A stretch of DNA of 64,000 nucleotides from Sphingopyxis sp. YR583. GTDB lineage: Bacteria; Pseudomonadota; Alphaproteobacteria; Sphingomonadales; Sphingomonadaceae. Below are positions 1 through 9,288 of the stretch, piece after piece. Within the stretch, counting starts at the first letter, position 1. Every line of letters starts with the position of its first letter. The notes beneath the pieces were generated by a model. That model was not told where the DNA came from. It was given only the letters and a program-made list of their open reading frames with translations, and did not search any database. The position numbers and the translations under genes were made by a program. The stretch covers positions 930,001 to 994,000 of the forward strand of contig NZ_FNWK01000001.1 in the NCBI RefSeq assembly GCF_900108295.1. The letters are read 5' to 3'.

Positions 1-140
1 GCAGGCACCGCATCCTCCAGGTCGATGATCAGCATATCGGCGGCAAGCCCACTGGCCTTTTCGAGCGCGCGCGCGTTCGAACCGGGGACATAGAGCAGCG
101 AGCGCGGCGGATGGTCCGCGGAGTAGTCACTTGGGGTCAT
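1..140 (-). CDS. HpcH/HpaI aldolase / citrate lyase beta-like (CitE) protein, N-terminal fragment
   Basis: Only the first 46 codons are inside the window; the gene runs off the left edge. The start ATG is at 138-140 on the minus strand. The visible protein carries RSLLYVPGSNARALEKA followed by DMLIIDLEDAVP, the first strand and the acidic DLEDAV motif of the CitE / malyl-CoA lyase family of TIM-barrel CoA-ester lyases. The exact substrate cannot be told from this fragment. Confidence 0.75.
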   Translation of the reverse strand, partial: MTPSDYSADHPPRSLLYVPGSNARALEKASGLAADMLIIDLEDAVP

Positions 141-222
141 GCGCTTTTCTGTGGCGCAACCCTGCCATTGCCGCAATAAGGAAGCGGGTTTGCAAAGGCC
201 GATTTTGCAGAGGGGATGATCG

Positions 223-1137
223 ATGGAATTCGCACTTGCACTGGTGGTTCTGGCGCTGGTGTTCCTGCTATGGGCGCTGACGCCCGTCCGGCAAGGCTAT
301 GCCTATACGATCGAACGTTTCGGTCGCTTTACGCACACCGCGCAGCCGGGGCTCAATTTCATCATGCCGATCTTCGACCGTGTCGGTCGCAAGGTGAACA
401 TGATGGAACAGGTGCTCGACATTCCGGGTCAGGAAATCATCACCAAGGACAATGCGATGGTCGCCGTCGACGGCGTCGTCTTTTTCCAGGTGCTCGACGC
501 CGCAAAGGCCGCTTATGAAGTCAGCGACCTCTATCTCGCGATCATGAACCTGACGACGACGAACCTGCGCACCGTGATGGGATCGATGGATCTCGACGAG
601 ACGCTGTCGAAGCGTGACGAGATCAACACCCGCCTGCTGCACGTCGTCGACGATGCGACGACGCCGTGGGGCGTCAAGATCACCCGCGTCGAGATCAAGG
701 ACATCCGCCCGCCCGCCGACATTTCGAACGCGATGGCGCGCCAGATGAAGGCCGAGCGCGAAAAGCGCGCCAACATCCTCGAGGCCGAGGGCATGCGCGC
801 ATCGGAAATCCTGCGCGCCGAGGGTGAGAAGCAGGGCCAGATCCTCCAGGCCGAAGGGCGCCGCGAAGCCGCCTTCCGCGACGCCGAGGCGCGCGAGCGC
901 GAGGCCGAGGCCGAAGCCAAGGCGACGCAGATGGTGTCGGACGCGATCGCCGGCGGCAATGCGCAGGCGATCAATTACTTCATCGCGCAGAAATATGTCG
1001 AAGCGGTCAGCCAGTTCGCGACCAGCCCGAATGCCAAGACGATCCTGTTCCCCGTCGAGGCGACGCAGCTCATCGGCACGCTCGGCGGCATCGGCGAACT
1101 TGCCAAGGACGCGCTGGAACGGAAGACGGGAGGCTGA
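223..1137 (+). CDS. SPFH/band-7 (stomatin/prohibitin-like, QmcA-type) membrane protein
   Basis: 304 aa, the normal size for QmcA/stomatin-like proteins. An N-terminal hydrophobic segment (about residues 3-20) anchors it to the inner membrane. The SPFH domain follows (about 22-185, with RFGRF and [15 protein letters not shown]), then a long charged coiled coil (about 180-245, [20 protein letters not shown]) and a short C-terminal segment. Such proteins form oligomeric rings in membrane microdomains and help quality control of membrane proteins. The start has a good RBS (GAGGGGATGATCG). The stop is one base before the nfeD start, the classic SPFH-NfeD partnership. Confidence 0.93.
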   Translation: MEFALALVVLALVFLLWALTPVRQGYAYTIERFGRFTHTAQPGLNFIMPIFDRVGRKVNMMEQVLDIPGQEIITKDNAMVAVDGVVFFQVLDAAKAAYEVSDLYLAIMNLTTTNLRTVMGSMDLDETLSKRDEINTRLLHVVDDATTPWGVKITRVEIKDIRPPADISNAMARQMKAEREKRANILEAEGMRASEILRAEGEKQGQILQAEGRREAAFRDAEAREREAEAEAKATQMVSDAIAGGNAQAINYFIAQKYVEAVSQFATSPNAKTILFPVEATQLIGTLGGIGELAKDALERKTGG

Positions 1138-1138
1138 C

Positions 1139-1585
1139 ATGCCCGAATGGCTGACGAACATGGAACCCCATTGGGCGTGGCTGTCGCTCGGCGTGCTGCT
1201 CGCCGCTGCCGAGATCGTCGCACCGGGCTTTTTCCTGATCTGGCTGGGCGCGGCCGCGATCGCCACGGGCGCGATCGCCTGGGTCGTCCCGCTCAGCATC
1301 CCGGTGCAGCTCGGGGTCTTCGCCATCCTGTCGTTCATCGCGCTCTACGGCGCGCGCCGCTGGCTGAAAGCGAACCCGATCACCACCACCGACCCGCACC
1401 TCAACCAGCGCGGCGGCCGTCTGATCGGTGAAGTGCTGACGGTGACCAAGGCGATCGAGGATGGCCGCGGGCGCGCGAAGGTTGGTGACGGCGAATGGCC
1501 GGTGCGCGGGCCGGACGTCGCCGAAGGCAGCAAGGTCCGCGTCGTCAGCGCCGACGGCAGCGTGCTGGTGGTCGAGCCGGCCTAA
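1139..1585 (+). CDS. NfeD family membrane protein
   Basis: 148 aa. Two or three hydrophobic segments (about residues 12-70, LSLGVLLAAAEIVAPGFFLIW) are followed by a C-terminal OB-fold-like beta domain (about 85-148, ending VRVVSADGSVLVVEPA). This is the short NfeD form without the ClpP-like protease domain. NfeD proteins pair with SPFH proteins, and here the gene follows one directly, so co-transcription and co-function are likely. The ATG at 1139 fits the family N-terminus; longer in-frame extensions would be in the SPFH gene. Its stop overlaps the convergent acetyltransferase stop by four bases. Confidence 0.9.
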   Translation: MPEWLTNMEPHWAWLSLGVLLAAAEIVAPGFFLIWLGAAAIATGAIAWVVPLSIPVQLGVFAILSFIALYGARRWLKANPITTTDPHLNQRGGRLIGEVLTVTKAIEDGRGRAKVGDGEWPVRGPDVAEGSKVRVVSADGSVLVVEPA

Positions 1586-2112
1586 CCGCCCTTTGGTCGC
1601 GAATAGATCGCGACCACATGACCCAATGCGTCGCTCTCACCGATGCGGCGAAAGCCGAGCTTCGCCGACACGCGCTCCGACGCATCATTGCCGGGGTCGA
1701 TGATGCAGCGCACTTCAGTGGCATCGAGGTTCGCATCGGCCCAGCCCAGCGCGGCGCACATCGCCTCGGTCGCATAACCGGCACCCCAATGGTCGGCGTC
1801 GAACGCCCAGCCCGCCTCCGGAACCCCCTCGAGCTCTGGGATACCGCGGCCGAAATAGCTGAGCCCGCCCATGCCGACCAGCGCGTCGCTGTCCTTGTCG
1901 GCAAACACCCAATAGCCAAAGCCCATCACCGGCCACAGCCCCGCCGAGCCCAGAAACTTGCCCCAGCTTACGTCGGGCGCGCGCGGTTCGCCGCCGATGA
2001 AGCGCGTGACGCGTTCGTCGGCCCACATGGCGACATGCACGTCCTTGTCGGACAGGCGGCCCGGACGCAGGCGCAGACGGTCGGTTTCGATGACGGGGGG
2101 CGATGTGAACAT
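1582..2112 (-). CDS. GNAT acetyltransferase, RimJ/RimL type
   Basis: 176 aa, the usual length for RimJ/RimL-like N-acetyltransferases. It opens with IETDRLRLRPGRLSDKD, the standard first strand of the family. It contains the acetyl-CoA region AGWAFDADHWGAGYATEA (a variant of the Q/RxxGxG/A loop) and NDASERVSAKLGFRRIGE near the C-terminus. The substrate (ribosomal protein, other N-terminus or a small amine) cannot be told. It converges on nfeD with a four-base overlap of stop codons. Confidence 0.88.
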   Translation of the reverse strand: MFTSPPVIETDRLRLRPGRLSDKDVHVAMWADERVTRFIGGEPRAPDVSWGKFLGSAGLWPVMGFGYWVFADKDSDALVGMGGLSYFGRGIPELEGVPEAGWAFDADHWGAGYATEAMCAALGWADANLDATEVRCIIDPGNDASERVSAKLGFRRIGESDALGHVVAIYSRPKGG

Positions 2113-2143
2113 CGTCCCGATGTGCCGAACCGGCGCGGGCCGG

Positions 2144-2716
2144 TCAATCCGGGTTCAGATAATGGTCGAACAGGTCGTGCAGCACCGCCTTGCCATCGAC
2201 CTGTTGCTTGGCGCGCATCACGCCGAGCGTATCGACGCGCGTCAGCACGTCCACATGGCGCAGCACGGCATGATATTGCGGGCGGTCGTTGAAATCGTGG
2301 AACAGGAAGATGCAGTCGGGCTTGCAGTGGATGATCGCCTGCAACAGGCAGGCAACGCGAAAACGCCCGTCGATCAGCACCGCGTCGGGGCTTCCCTCCA
2401 TGACGCGCCAGATATGCGTGTGATAGCGCGGCCAGTCGCGCAAGCGGCTTTCATCGACCGGATAGCCCCATTCGCCCACGGGGCCGATGTCGATATGAAC
2501 GGGGGTGAATTCGACCGCCTCACGCGACACCTCGGCATGCACGCGGGTCAGCCAGGCCGGATCGCTGTCGACACTGACGATGCGCCGGACCTGCCGCGCC
2601 GCCACCACGGTACTGCCGCCGCACCCGAACTCGAGCAACGAAGACAGCCCCGCGAGCTGCAGTTCGAACTGCGTGACCTCGGCAGCGGTCATATGTGGTT
2701 GCATGGTCCCCTCCAC
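2144..2716 (-). CDS. Class I SAM methyltransferase-like protein of unknown substrate
   Basis: 190 aa (186 if the second Met, at 2704, is used). LLEFGCGGSTVVAA resembles the glycine-rich SAM-binding motif I, and VSVDSDPAW resembles motif II with its acidic residue. DAVLIDGRFR and FLFHDFNDR supply the later strands. This organisation is seen in FkbM-like and related small methyltransferases, but catalysis is not shown and the substrate is unknown. It stands alone between two other minus-strand genes. Confidence 0.7.
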   Translation of the reverse strand: MEGTMQPHMTAAEVTQFELQLAGLSSLLEFGCGGSTVVAARQVRRIVSVDSDPAWLTRVHAEVSREAVEFTPVHIDIGPVGEWGYPVDESRLRDWPRYHTHIWRVMEGSPDAVLIDGRFRVACLLQAIIHCKPDCIFLFHDFNDRPQYHAVLRHVDVLTRVDTLGVMRAKQQVDGKAVLHDLFDHYLNPD

Positions 2717-2825
2717 CGTTGAAGGGATATGGGACGCGGACCGCGGCGTCCAGTCTGACAGTCATGGCAAAAGCGAAGTCTGTTTTGGGGTGGGAAGCAG
2801 ACATGATTCACCCCGTTTTAAAGGC

Positions 2826-3506
2826 TCATTTTCTTTTGAGGTCGCCGATGCCCGACGGCAAAGTGCTGGTGAATGGATTGCTCGGATCGGTCCTATAGCG
2901 TTCAAGATCGTCGAGCCAATTGATGCGTTTTTCGATTTCATCGGTTACGGGCGCATCGGTCCTTTGGATCGTGACTTCCTTCAAAGCCACGCCATCTCCG
3001 AACGCCGATGCAAGGTCATTTGCATCAAGGCGCGTAAGGCTCATGGGGTCTCGTAGATCTTTAAATGTGACGAGTGCTGGAAGAGGGTTATCTAGTTTGG
3101 GTCGCCGAGTGACAGGCTTTACTGGCCAAAGCTTTATGATGGCATCGGTGGAATTGGGGGCCAGTTCGTCGAAAAGAAATGAAACATCCCGTCCTCCAAA
3201 TTCATATTGTCCGTCCGCACCACTAACTAACGCAAAGAGTATTTTGTCCGGAGAGATCTCAACGACAACGGCCTCGCCGCGGACGCCAAAGCCAGTTCTA
3301 TGTTCCCCAAGCATCGGTATTGGCGGCGGCGTGCGGATGCTAATTTCTCGCACGGCGTAACCGGTCTTCACGCCATCCGGCGTGTTCACCTCGACCGTCA
3401 TCTTGTAACGATAGCGCTCCTCGCCAAGCAGTCCGTAACCGTATCCGGCAAGCACGAGTAAGGTGCCAGCAACCAGCAATCCCACCATCATTAAACAACC
3501 GCGCAC
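2826..3506 (-). CDS. Hypothetical membrane-anchored protein
   Basis: 226 aa. A hydrophobic N-terminus (MRGCLMMVGLLVAGTLLVLA) looks like an uncleaved signal anchor or signal peptide. The remainder is soluble with no domain I recognise; it ends in a charged tail. Base composition is less GC-rich than neighbouring genes, which may mean lower expression or a different history. Found alone between the methyltransferase-like gene and a repeat-bearing intergenic region. Confidence 0.65.
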   Translation of the reverse strand: MRGCLMMVGLLVAGTLLVLAGYGYGLLGEERYRYKMTVEVNTPDGVKTGYAVREISIRTPPPIPMLGEHRTGFGVRGEAVVVEISPDKILFALVSGADGQYEFGGRDVSFLFDELAPNSTDAIIKLWPVKPVTRRPKLDNPLPALVTFKDLRDPMSLTRLDANDLASAFGDGVALKEVTIQRTDAPVTDEIEKRINWLDDLERYRTDPSNPFTSTLPSGIGDLKRK

Positions 3507-3752
3507 GATATATCCCCTTTGTTTTCATCGATACGGTGGGAGACGCTTAAAATAGCCTAACGAGTTGAGTGGCTCACTTTTGTCCTGCAGCGTTGACGCC
3601 CCCGACAAGCTCACCAATTAGCGATCTCGTTGAGCCCGCTTCTGGCGGCGGCGCGAGGCTCGACAAATGTCCACTTTCGGTCGTGAGTGATCATTGCACG
3701 CCGTTGGCGAGTGATCGACCGAAATGGGGTGGGGAGCTGCCATCCCCACCTT

Positions 3753-3840
3753 CGTAATCCCGGGCTTGACCCGGGACCCGCCTTCCTCCCGCATGACGTC
3801 GAAAAGACAAGGCCGGCCCCGGGTCAAGCCCGGGGTGACG
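3753..3840. repeat. REP-like inverted repeat (TCCCGGGCTTGACCCGGGA family)
   Basis: Two long arms, CGTAATCCCGGGCTTGACCC at the left and its near reverse complement ending CAAGCCCGGGGTGACG at the right, are separated by about 36 nt. The same family recurs at 27214 and 48846. It sits in the 444-nt non-coding stretch 3507-3950, in which I see nothing else. Confidence 0.85.
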
Positions 3841-3950
3841 GGGAAGGTAACAGGCCGCTTCCGATCGTTAGCCGCCACCCACCTCAATCCCCCGTCCCCG
3901 ACCGACGCCCCCACATGGCGTGGCCGCCGCCTAAATGATATGGCAGCGCG

Positions 3951-4346
3951 ATGTTAACGCCGCTCTGGCCGCAGCGCCTGCTCGCCCTTCCCTTTCTGAT
4001 CCTCGGCGGCTGGTGTCTCTTCGCACCGCATATGGTCGAACGGCTTTCGATCGCCCCCGACTATCGGCACCTCAGCACGACGAGCGCGCTGCTGATCGGC
4101 TGTTTCGGCGCACAGGCAGTGCTCGGCGGACTGTTCATCGCGTTCAGCCGCTGGACGCGCGGCACCTTCGCGATTTACGCCGCCGCGTTGCTGCCCTTCT
4201 TCTGGTTCAACTATTATTTCGTCTTCGTCGTGCCGGTGATGACGCGCTGGATGGCGCTCGACCTTGTCTCGAACCTCGTCATGCTCGGACTGTGCCTGTG
4301 GGGCTATCGCGTCGCCCCGCGAACGCTCGTGCCGGCCGGAAACTAA
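3951..4346 (+). CDS. Small integral membrane protein, unknown function
   Basis: 131 aa with four predicted hydrophobic segments (about residues 8-25, 45-67, 72-98 and 103-122), compatible with a four-helix membrane protein. It contains FFWFNYYFVFVVPVMTRWMALDL. No catalytic motif is visible. A hairpin with G+C-rich arms follows the stop and separates it from the convergent gene. Confidence 0.75.
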   Translation: MLTPLWPQRLLALPFLILGGWCLFAPHMVERLSIAPDYRHLSTTSALLIGCFGAQAVLGGLFIAFSRWTRGTFAIYAAALLPFFWFNYYFVFVVPVMTRWMALDLVSNLVMLGLCLWGYRVAPRTLVPAGN

Positions 4347-4348
4347 GG

Positions 4349-4413
4349 CCCCCGCAAAGGCGCAATCCCGGGAGGGGAGAGAGAGACCGTCCCGGATCGC
4401 GCCTTCGCGGGGG
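4349..4413. terminator. Long hairpin between convergent genes
   Basis: CCCCCGC at 4349 pairs with GCGGGGG at 4407-4413, and the inner GGCGC pairs with GCGCC. It lies exactly between two convergent stop codons, so it could serve both. There is no clear U-run. Confidence 0.55.
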
Positions 4414-4414
4414 T

Positions 4415-5314
4415 TCAGGCTGCCGCCGCAGCCAGCTCGGGTTTCGACGAATGTGCCGGCATGATCGCGTCGGCATAATCGCTTTCATATTTTCCGATCA
4501 GCGCCCGGTCGTCATGGTTCCACGGGTGAAAGCCCGGCATGAAATAAGAAAGCCAAGGGAAGAAGCTCTTGCGCAGCACGCCGGGCGTGCCGAGCAGATA
4601 CCACCAGATACGCGCCGTAACGCGCCAGCCGGTCAGGCCGTCCTGCTTGAGCAGCGCCTTCATCCCCTTCACCCGCTTCGGCCAGAAACGCGTGGTGACC
4701 AGGATCATCATCAGAGACTTGGCGCGCCAGCGCCGGAAGCGGCTCCAGTCCTTCGTCGCGTGGAGCCAGGTGTCATAAGCGACGCCCTTATGCTCGATTT
4801 CCTCGATCGCATGCCATTTCCACAGGGCGGCCCATTCGGGTTCGGCCCCGGCGTACATGCTGTCCTCGCGCAGCATCACCGCCGCCATCATCGCGGTGTA
4901 ATGCTCGAGCGCGATCGTCGCCATCAGGTTGACGATCTGCGGCCGCGTCTTGATGAGGTCGAGAACCTGGTTCACATCGGCTTCGAGCTCGCTGAGGTCG
5001 TACCCCGCCTCCGCAGCCTTCTTGTTGAACACCACATGCTCGCGGCTGTGGATCACTTCCTGCTGCGTGAAGGCGCGGATTTCGCGCGCCAGCTTGTCGG
5101 GAACGCCCTCGCGATGCGCCTTCACCGCCTCGATGAACATCGCCTCGCCGCGCGGGAAAGTCACCGACAGCGCGGTATGAAAAGCCGAGGCGATCGGATC
5201 GCCATTGAGCCACCAGCGCCCCTGCCGGTCGTCGCGGCCAAAGCGCATGTCGCGCGGGGTGATCGAAAGGTCGGCGGGCGTGGGCAACCGGGAAAGACTG
5301 GACATATGGCGCAT
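4415..5314 (-). CDS. Metal-dependent hydrolase-like protein (PF10118 family)
   Basis: 299 aa. The all-helical domain has repeated His/Glu motifs: FTQQEVIHSREHVVFN (about residues 87-102), ALEHYTAMMAA (about 135-145) and WKWHAIEEIEHKGVAYD (about 167-183). These resemble a ferritin-like di-iron site. PF10118 is annotated as predicted metal-dependent hydrolase; its true reaction is poorly known. It diverges from a TetR regulator 47 bp away, so it is a probable regulatory target. The start could also be the Met at 5305. Confidence 0.82.
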   Translation of the reverse strand: MRHMSSLSRLPTPADLSITPRDMRFGRDDRQGRWWLNGDPIASAFHTALSVTFPRGEAMFIEAVKAHREGVPDKLAREIRAFTQQEVIHSREHVVFNKKAAEAGYDLSELEADVNQVLDLIKTRPQIVNLMATIALEHYTAMMAAVMLREDSMYAGAEPEWAALWKWHAIEEIEHKGVAYDTWLHATKDWSRFRRWRAKSLMMILVTTRFWPKRVKGMKALLKQDGLTGWRVTARIWWYLLGTPGVLRKSFFPWLSYFMPGFHPWNHDDRALIGKYESDYADAIMPAHSSKPELAAAAA

Positions 5315-5357
5315 ACCGTCGAAAAGGAGAGATGGGCCAGCAATAGGGTTTACTTAC

Positions 5358-5365
5358 ACATATGT
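5358..5365. promoter_or_regulatory. Short palindrome over the TetR start in the divergent promoter region
   Basis: ACATATGT spans the start codon of the TetR gene in the 47-bp region between two divergent genes. The whole gap is less GC-rich (GGGTTTACTTACACATATG) and must hold both promoters. Operator function is inference from the TetR habit of binding such sites. Confidence 0.3.
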
Positions 5366-5970
5366 CAATAGTGAAGAAGCGTTTGAGTCCCGAGGAAAGC
5401 CGTTCGGCCGCGCTCGAGGCCGCGCGCCAGATTCTTGTCGAAACGGGACCGGCGGCGGTGACACTCAAAGCCGTGGCGGCGCGGATCGACCGCACCCACG
5501 CGAACCTGCTCCACCATTTCGGCAGCGCCGCGGGGCTGCAAAAGGCCCTCGCAGCTTATCAGGCCGAAACGGTGTGCGCGACGATCGGCCAGAAAATGGC
5601 CGAATCGACGCCCGGCGAACGCAATGTGCGCGAGATCGTCGACCTCGCCTTCGATGCCTTCAACGAGGGCGGCGCGGGCGCGCTTGCGACATGGATGGCG
5701 GCAACGGGCAACGACGATGCGCTCGACCCGATCGTCGATGCAATCCACCGGCTGATCGACGGCATGGCGCCCGACGCGCATGAAAAACGGCTGATGCACG
5801 AGGATACGCTCGCGCTCGTCCTGATGGCACTCGGCGACGCCCAGCTCGGCGGACCGATGGCCGAGGCGCTCGACCTGCCACGCGACACGTCGCGCGTTCT
5901 GGCGACCGAACTCATCACGGGGCGGATCGCCAAATTCTGGGCCGAGCATGGCGGCAAGCCGCAGGACTAA
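5362..5970 (+). CDS. TetR family transcriptional regulator
   Basis: 202 aa. The N-terminal HTH occupies about residues 10-55: SAALEAARQILVETGPAAVT, then KAVAARIDRTHANLLHHFGS with the recognition helix ending in the typical HHFGS. The C-terminal ligand domain is not conserved enough to suggest an inducer. It is divergent from the PF10118 gene and may regulate that gene and itself. Confidence 0.92.
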   Translation: MSIVKKRLSPEESRSAALEAARQILVETGPAAVTLKAVAARIDRTHANLLHHFGSAAGLQKALAAYQAETVCATIGQKMAESTPGERNVREIVDLAFDAFNEGGAGALATWMAATGNDDALDPIVDAIHRLIDGMAPDAHEKRLMHEDTLALVLMALGDAQLGGPMAEALDLPRDTSRVLATELITGRIAKFWAEHGGKPQD

Positions 5971-6018
5971 GCCGCTGGCAATTTTGTTGCGCGCACGCTA
6001 AAGGGCCGCATTCCCCAT

Positions 6019-6105
6019 CCCCGTTCGCATCGAGCGAAGTCGAGATGCTCCTCGGCTTGGCGCCATGCTGCGGGGTGTCTCGACTTCGCTCGACACGAAC
6101 GGGGG
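6019..6105. repeat. Inverted repeat of the GAGCGAAGTCGAG family
   Basis: Left arm CCCGTTCGCATCGAGCGAAG is mirrored by the right arm ending GCTCGACACGAACGGGGG, with a spacer of about 20 nt. The arms differ at two dinucleotides. One of these (TG opposite TG) still pairs as G-U in RNA. The element lies in the 176-bp leader of obgE. Confidence 0.85.
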
Positions 6106-6116
6106 AAAGCGTCTAG

Positions 6117-7187
<1,071 letters not shown>

Positions 7188-7237
7188 GAACGAAACCCTA
7201 CCGCTGGGAATTTCATGCGGAACAACAAGGATTTCGC

Positions 7238-8032
7238 ATGACCGATCGCAACAGGCTTTCCGCGCTTCTCCTCGTCTCGTTGGTAGCGCTGGCCGCGCCA
7301 GCGCACGCACAGGAAGGTGATGGGGGCGGAGAAAAGCGCACGCGCATCATTCTCGGCCCGCAGATCTCGCCCACCTGGCCCGGCGCCGACAAGTTCAGCG
7401 TCGGCCCCTATGTCGACGTTTCGCGCACCCGCGAAAGCCAGTTCGAATATGAAGCGCCCGACGAGAGCTTCGGGTCGCCGCTCCTTCACTCGGGCAATTT
7501 CGCCTTTGGTCCGGCCTTCGGTTTCATCGGCAAGCGCAAGGCGTCCGATATCGGCGCCGATCTGCCCAAGGTCGGCCTGTCGATCGAGGCCGGCGCGTTC
7601 GGACAGGTCAATCTGACCCCCGAACTCCGCGTCCGTCTCGAGGGACGCAAGGGGCTGAGCGGTCACAAGGGCTGGACCGGCGAAATCAGCGCCGACTATG
7701 TCGCGCGGCAGGGCGACGACTGGCTCTTCTCGATCGGCCCGCGCGTGACGCTCGGCGACAGCAAATATACGCGCGCCTATTTCGGCGTGACTCCGGCCGC
7801 CGCGACCACCTCGGGGCTTCCGGCCTATCGCCCGGACGGCGGCATCCAGTCGGTCGGCGTGACCGCGGGCTACCACCGCATGCTCGGAAAAAATTGGGGT
7901 ATTGCCGTCTATGGCCGTTACGACCGGCTCGTCGGCGATGCGGCGGACTCGCCCGTAACCCGCGAACTCGGCTCGCGCAGCCAACCGTCGGGGGGGATCG
8001 CGCTCAGCTATACCTTTGGCGGCAACCGCTAA
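7238..8032 (+). CDS. MipA/OmpV family outer-membrane protein
   Basis: 264 aa. The signal peptide is clear (LLLVSLVALAAPAHAQ, cleavage after AHA around residue 24). The mature part has alternating beta-strand character and ends with SGGIALSYTFGGNR, an outer-membrane barrel end. Internal motifs such as GPQISPTWPG and GPAFGFIGKRK match MipA/OmpV (scaffold or small-solute outer membrane proteins). It is convergent with the OmpA-like gene. Confidence 0.87.
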   Translation: MTDRNRLSALLLVSLVALAAPAHAQEGDGGGEKRTRIILGPQISPTWPGADKFSVGPYVDVSRTRESQFEYEAPDESFGSPLLHSGNFAFGPAFGFIGKRKASDIGADLPKVGLSIEAGAFGQVNLTPELRVRLEGRKGLSGHKGWTGEISADYVARQGDDWLFSIGPRVTLGDSKYTRAYFGVTPAAATTSGLPAYRPDGGIQSVGVTAGYHRMLGKNWGIAVYGRYDRLVGDAADSPVTRELGSRSQPSGGIALSYTFGGNR

Positions 8033-8071
8033 GCCGGTTTGCCGGGGTGGGCGCCGCCCACCCCGTGCATC

Positions 8072-8959
8072 TTACAGACCGTCGAGGCCCTTGCTCACCA
8101 GAATATTGACCGCAACGCGGCGATTCTGGGCCTTGCCTTCGGGCGTGCTGTTATCGGCCGCCGGGTCGGCTTCGGCCATCCCGGTGGGGGTCAGCATGCG
8201 ATAGGGCTTCCAGCCACAGGCCTGCTGCAGATGGTTGACGACGCGGCTCGCGCGCTTTTCGCTGAGTTCCTGATTGAACTCCTGGCTTCCCGTCGAATCG
8301 GTGTAGCCGACGACGAGCAGCAGCGCGTTGTCCATCCCGTCGGCCTGGCTTGCCGCAGAGCAGAGATCGGCCTTCGCCTGTTCGGTCAGCACGGCCTTGC
8401 CGGTGTCGAAGTTCACGTTGGTCGTGCCCTTGACATTATACTGGTCGATATCGCCCACGCGGCTGCGCAGCGCGTCGGTTGCGGCCGTCTGCTCGGCAAA
8501 GCGCTGGTCGGTGCCGGTGCGGATCATCGACGCGGTGCGAAGATCCTTGTTCTTCAGCGAAACCTGGCTCGCCGCGAGGCCGCCGCTCCACTGGAGCGTC
8601 TCGACGGTGACGGGCAGGCCGTTCAGCAGCGAATCCGCCGCCAGCTTGTTGCTGGCGAGGCCGAGGAAGCCGCCGCTGCCCTTGACGCGGGTTTCGGGGA
8701 TGATCGACAGGATCGTGTTGTTGCCGTCGGCGGTCGTCACCTGAATCCGGCCTTCGCTGCGCGCCGAGATGATGCCTTCGACCTTGGGGCCCTTGGTCAT
8801 TTCAGACGCGGGCGGAATCTGGGCGGTTACGGTCGCCATGACGTCGCTGCCCGATGCATCTTGGGCCTCTTGCGACTGCGCCGCTACCCCTATCGTGGCG
8901 GTTCCCGCCAGCATCGCCAGCGTCAGCAAAATTCTCGGACTCTTGGAAACGGCGCCCAT
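8072..8959 (-). CDS. OmpA family protein
   Basis: About 295 aa when started at the Met at 8957-8959. The AAGGAGA ribosome-binding site just upstream supports that start over a longer form beginning at 9073. A signal peptide (RILLTLAMLAGTATIGVAAQ) is followed by a central domain. The C-terminal OmpA/MotB peptidoglycan-binding domain (about residues 190-290) contains VGYTDSTGSQEFNQELSEKR and ends QNRRVAVNILV, placing it in the periplasm bound to peptidoglycan. Confidence 0.92.
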   Translation of the reverse strand: MGAVSKSPRILLTLAMLAGTATIGVAAQSQEAQDASGSDVMATVTAQIPPASEMTKGPKVEGIISARSEGRIQVTTADGNNTILSIIPETRVKGSGGFLGLASNKLAADSLLNGLPVTVETLQWSGGLAASQVSLKNKDLRTASMIRTGTDQRFAEQTAATDALRSRVGDIDQYNVKGTTNVNFDTGKAVLTEQAKADLCSAASQADGMDNALLLVVGYTDSTGSQEFNQELSEKRASRVVNHLQQACGWKPYRMLTPTGMAEADPAADNSTPEGKAQNRRVAVNILVSKGLDGL

Positions 8960-9235
8960 ATACTTCTCCTTCAAACTGCCGCCCGCGCAGGTGGGCCCGC
9001 GTATTCGCGTGGTCCGTTCTGGGACAAGATTACTCGCGGCAGGGGCGAAAGTTGCGCAGGCCATCGGGCGCACGGCACGGACGGCCGATAAAGCCGTGTC
9101 TGAAAAGCGTAATTTTTTTGGCCCGAAAATTTACGCAGGGAGAAATTCCGCGACATTTCGGAACGGCCGTCGCCCCTTCCGGCGCGGCGACGGCTCCCTC
9201 TCGTCGATCGATCTCCTGCTTGCGGAACCGATAAT

Positions 9236-9261
9236 TACAATATATTGCGCAATATATTGTA
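9236..9261. promoter_or_regulatory. 26-bp perfect palindrome upstream of the S41 peptidase
   Basis: Centred between 9248 and 9249, the half-site GCAATATATTGTA is repeated perfectly on both strands. It is AT-rich in a GC-rich setting, 28 bp before the S41 start codon. It probably overlaps the promoter and looks like an operator. The binding protein is unknown; the downstream MarR-type regulator is one candidate. Confidence 0.6.
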
Positions 9262-9288
9262 TAATTCGCATCGCAGGCAGGAAAACGA

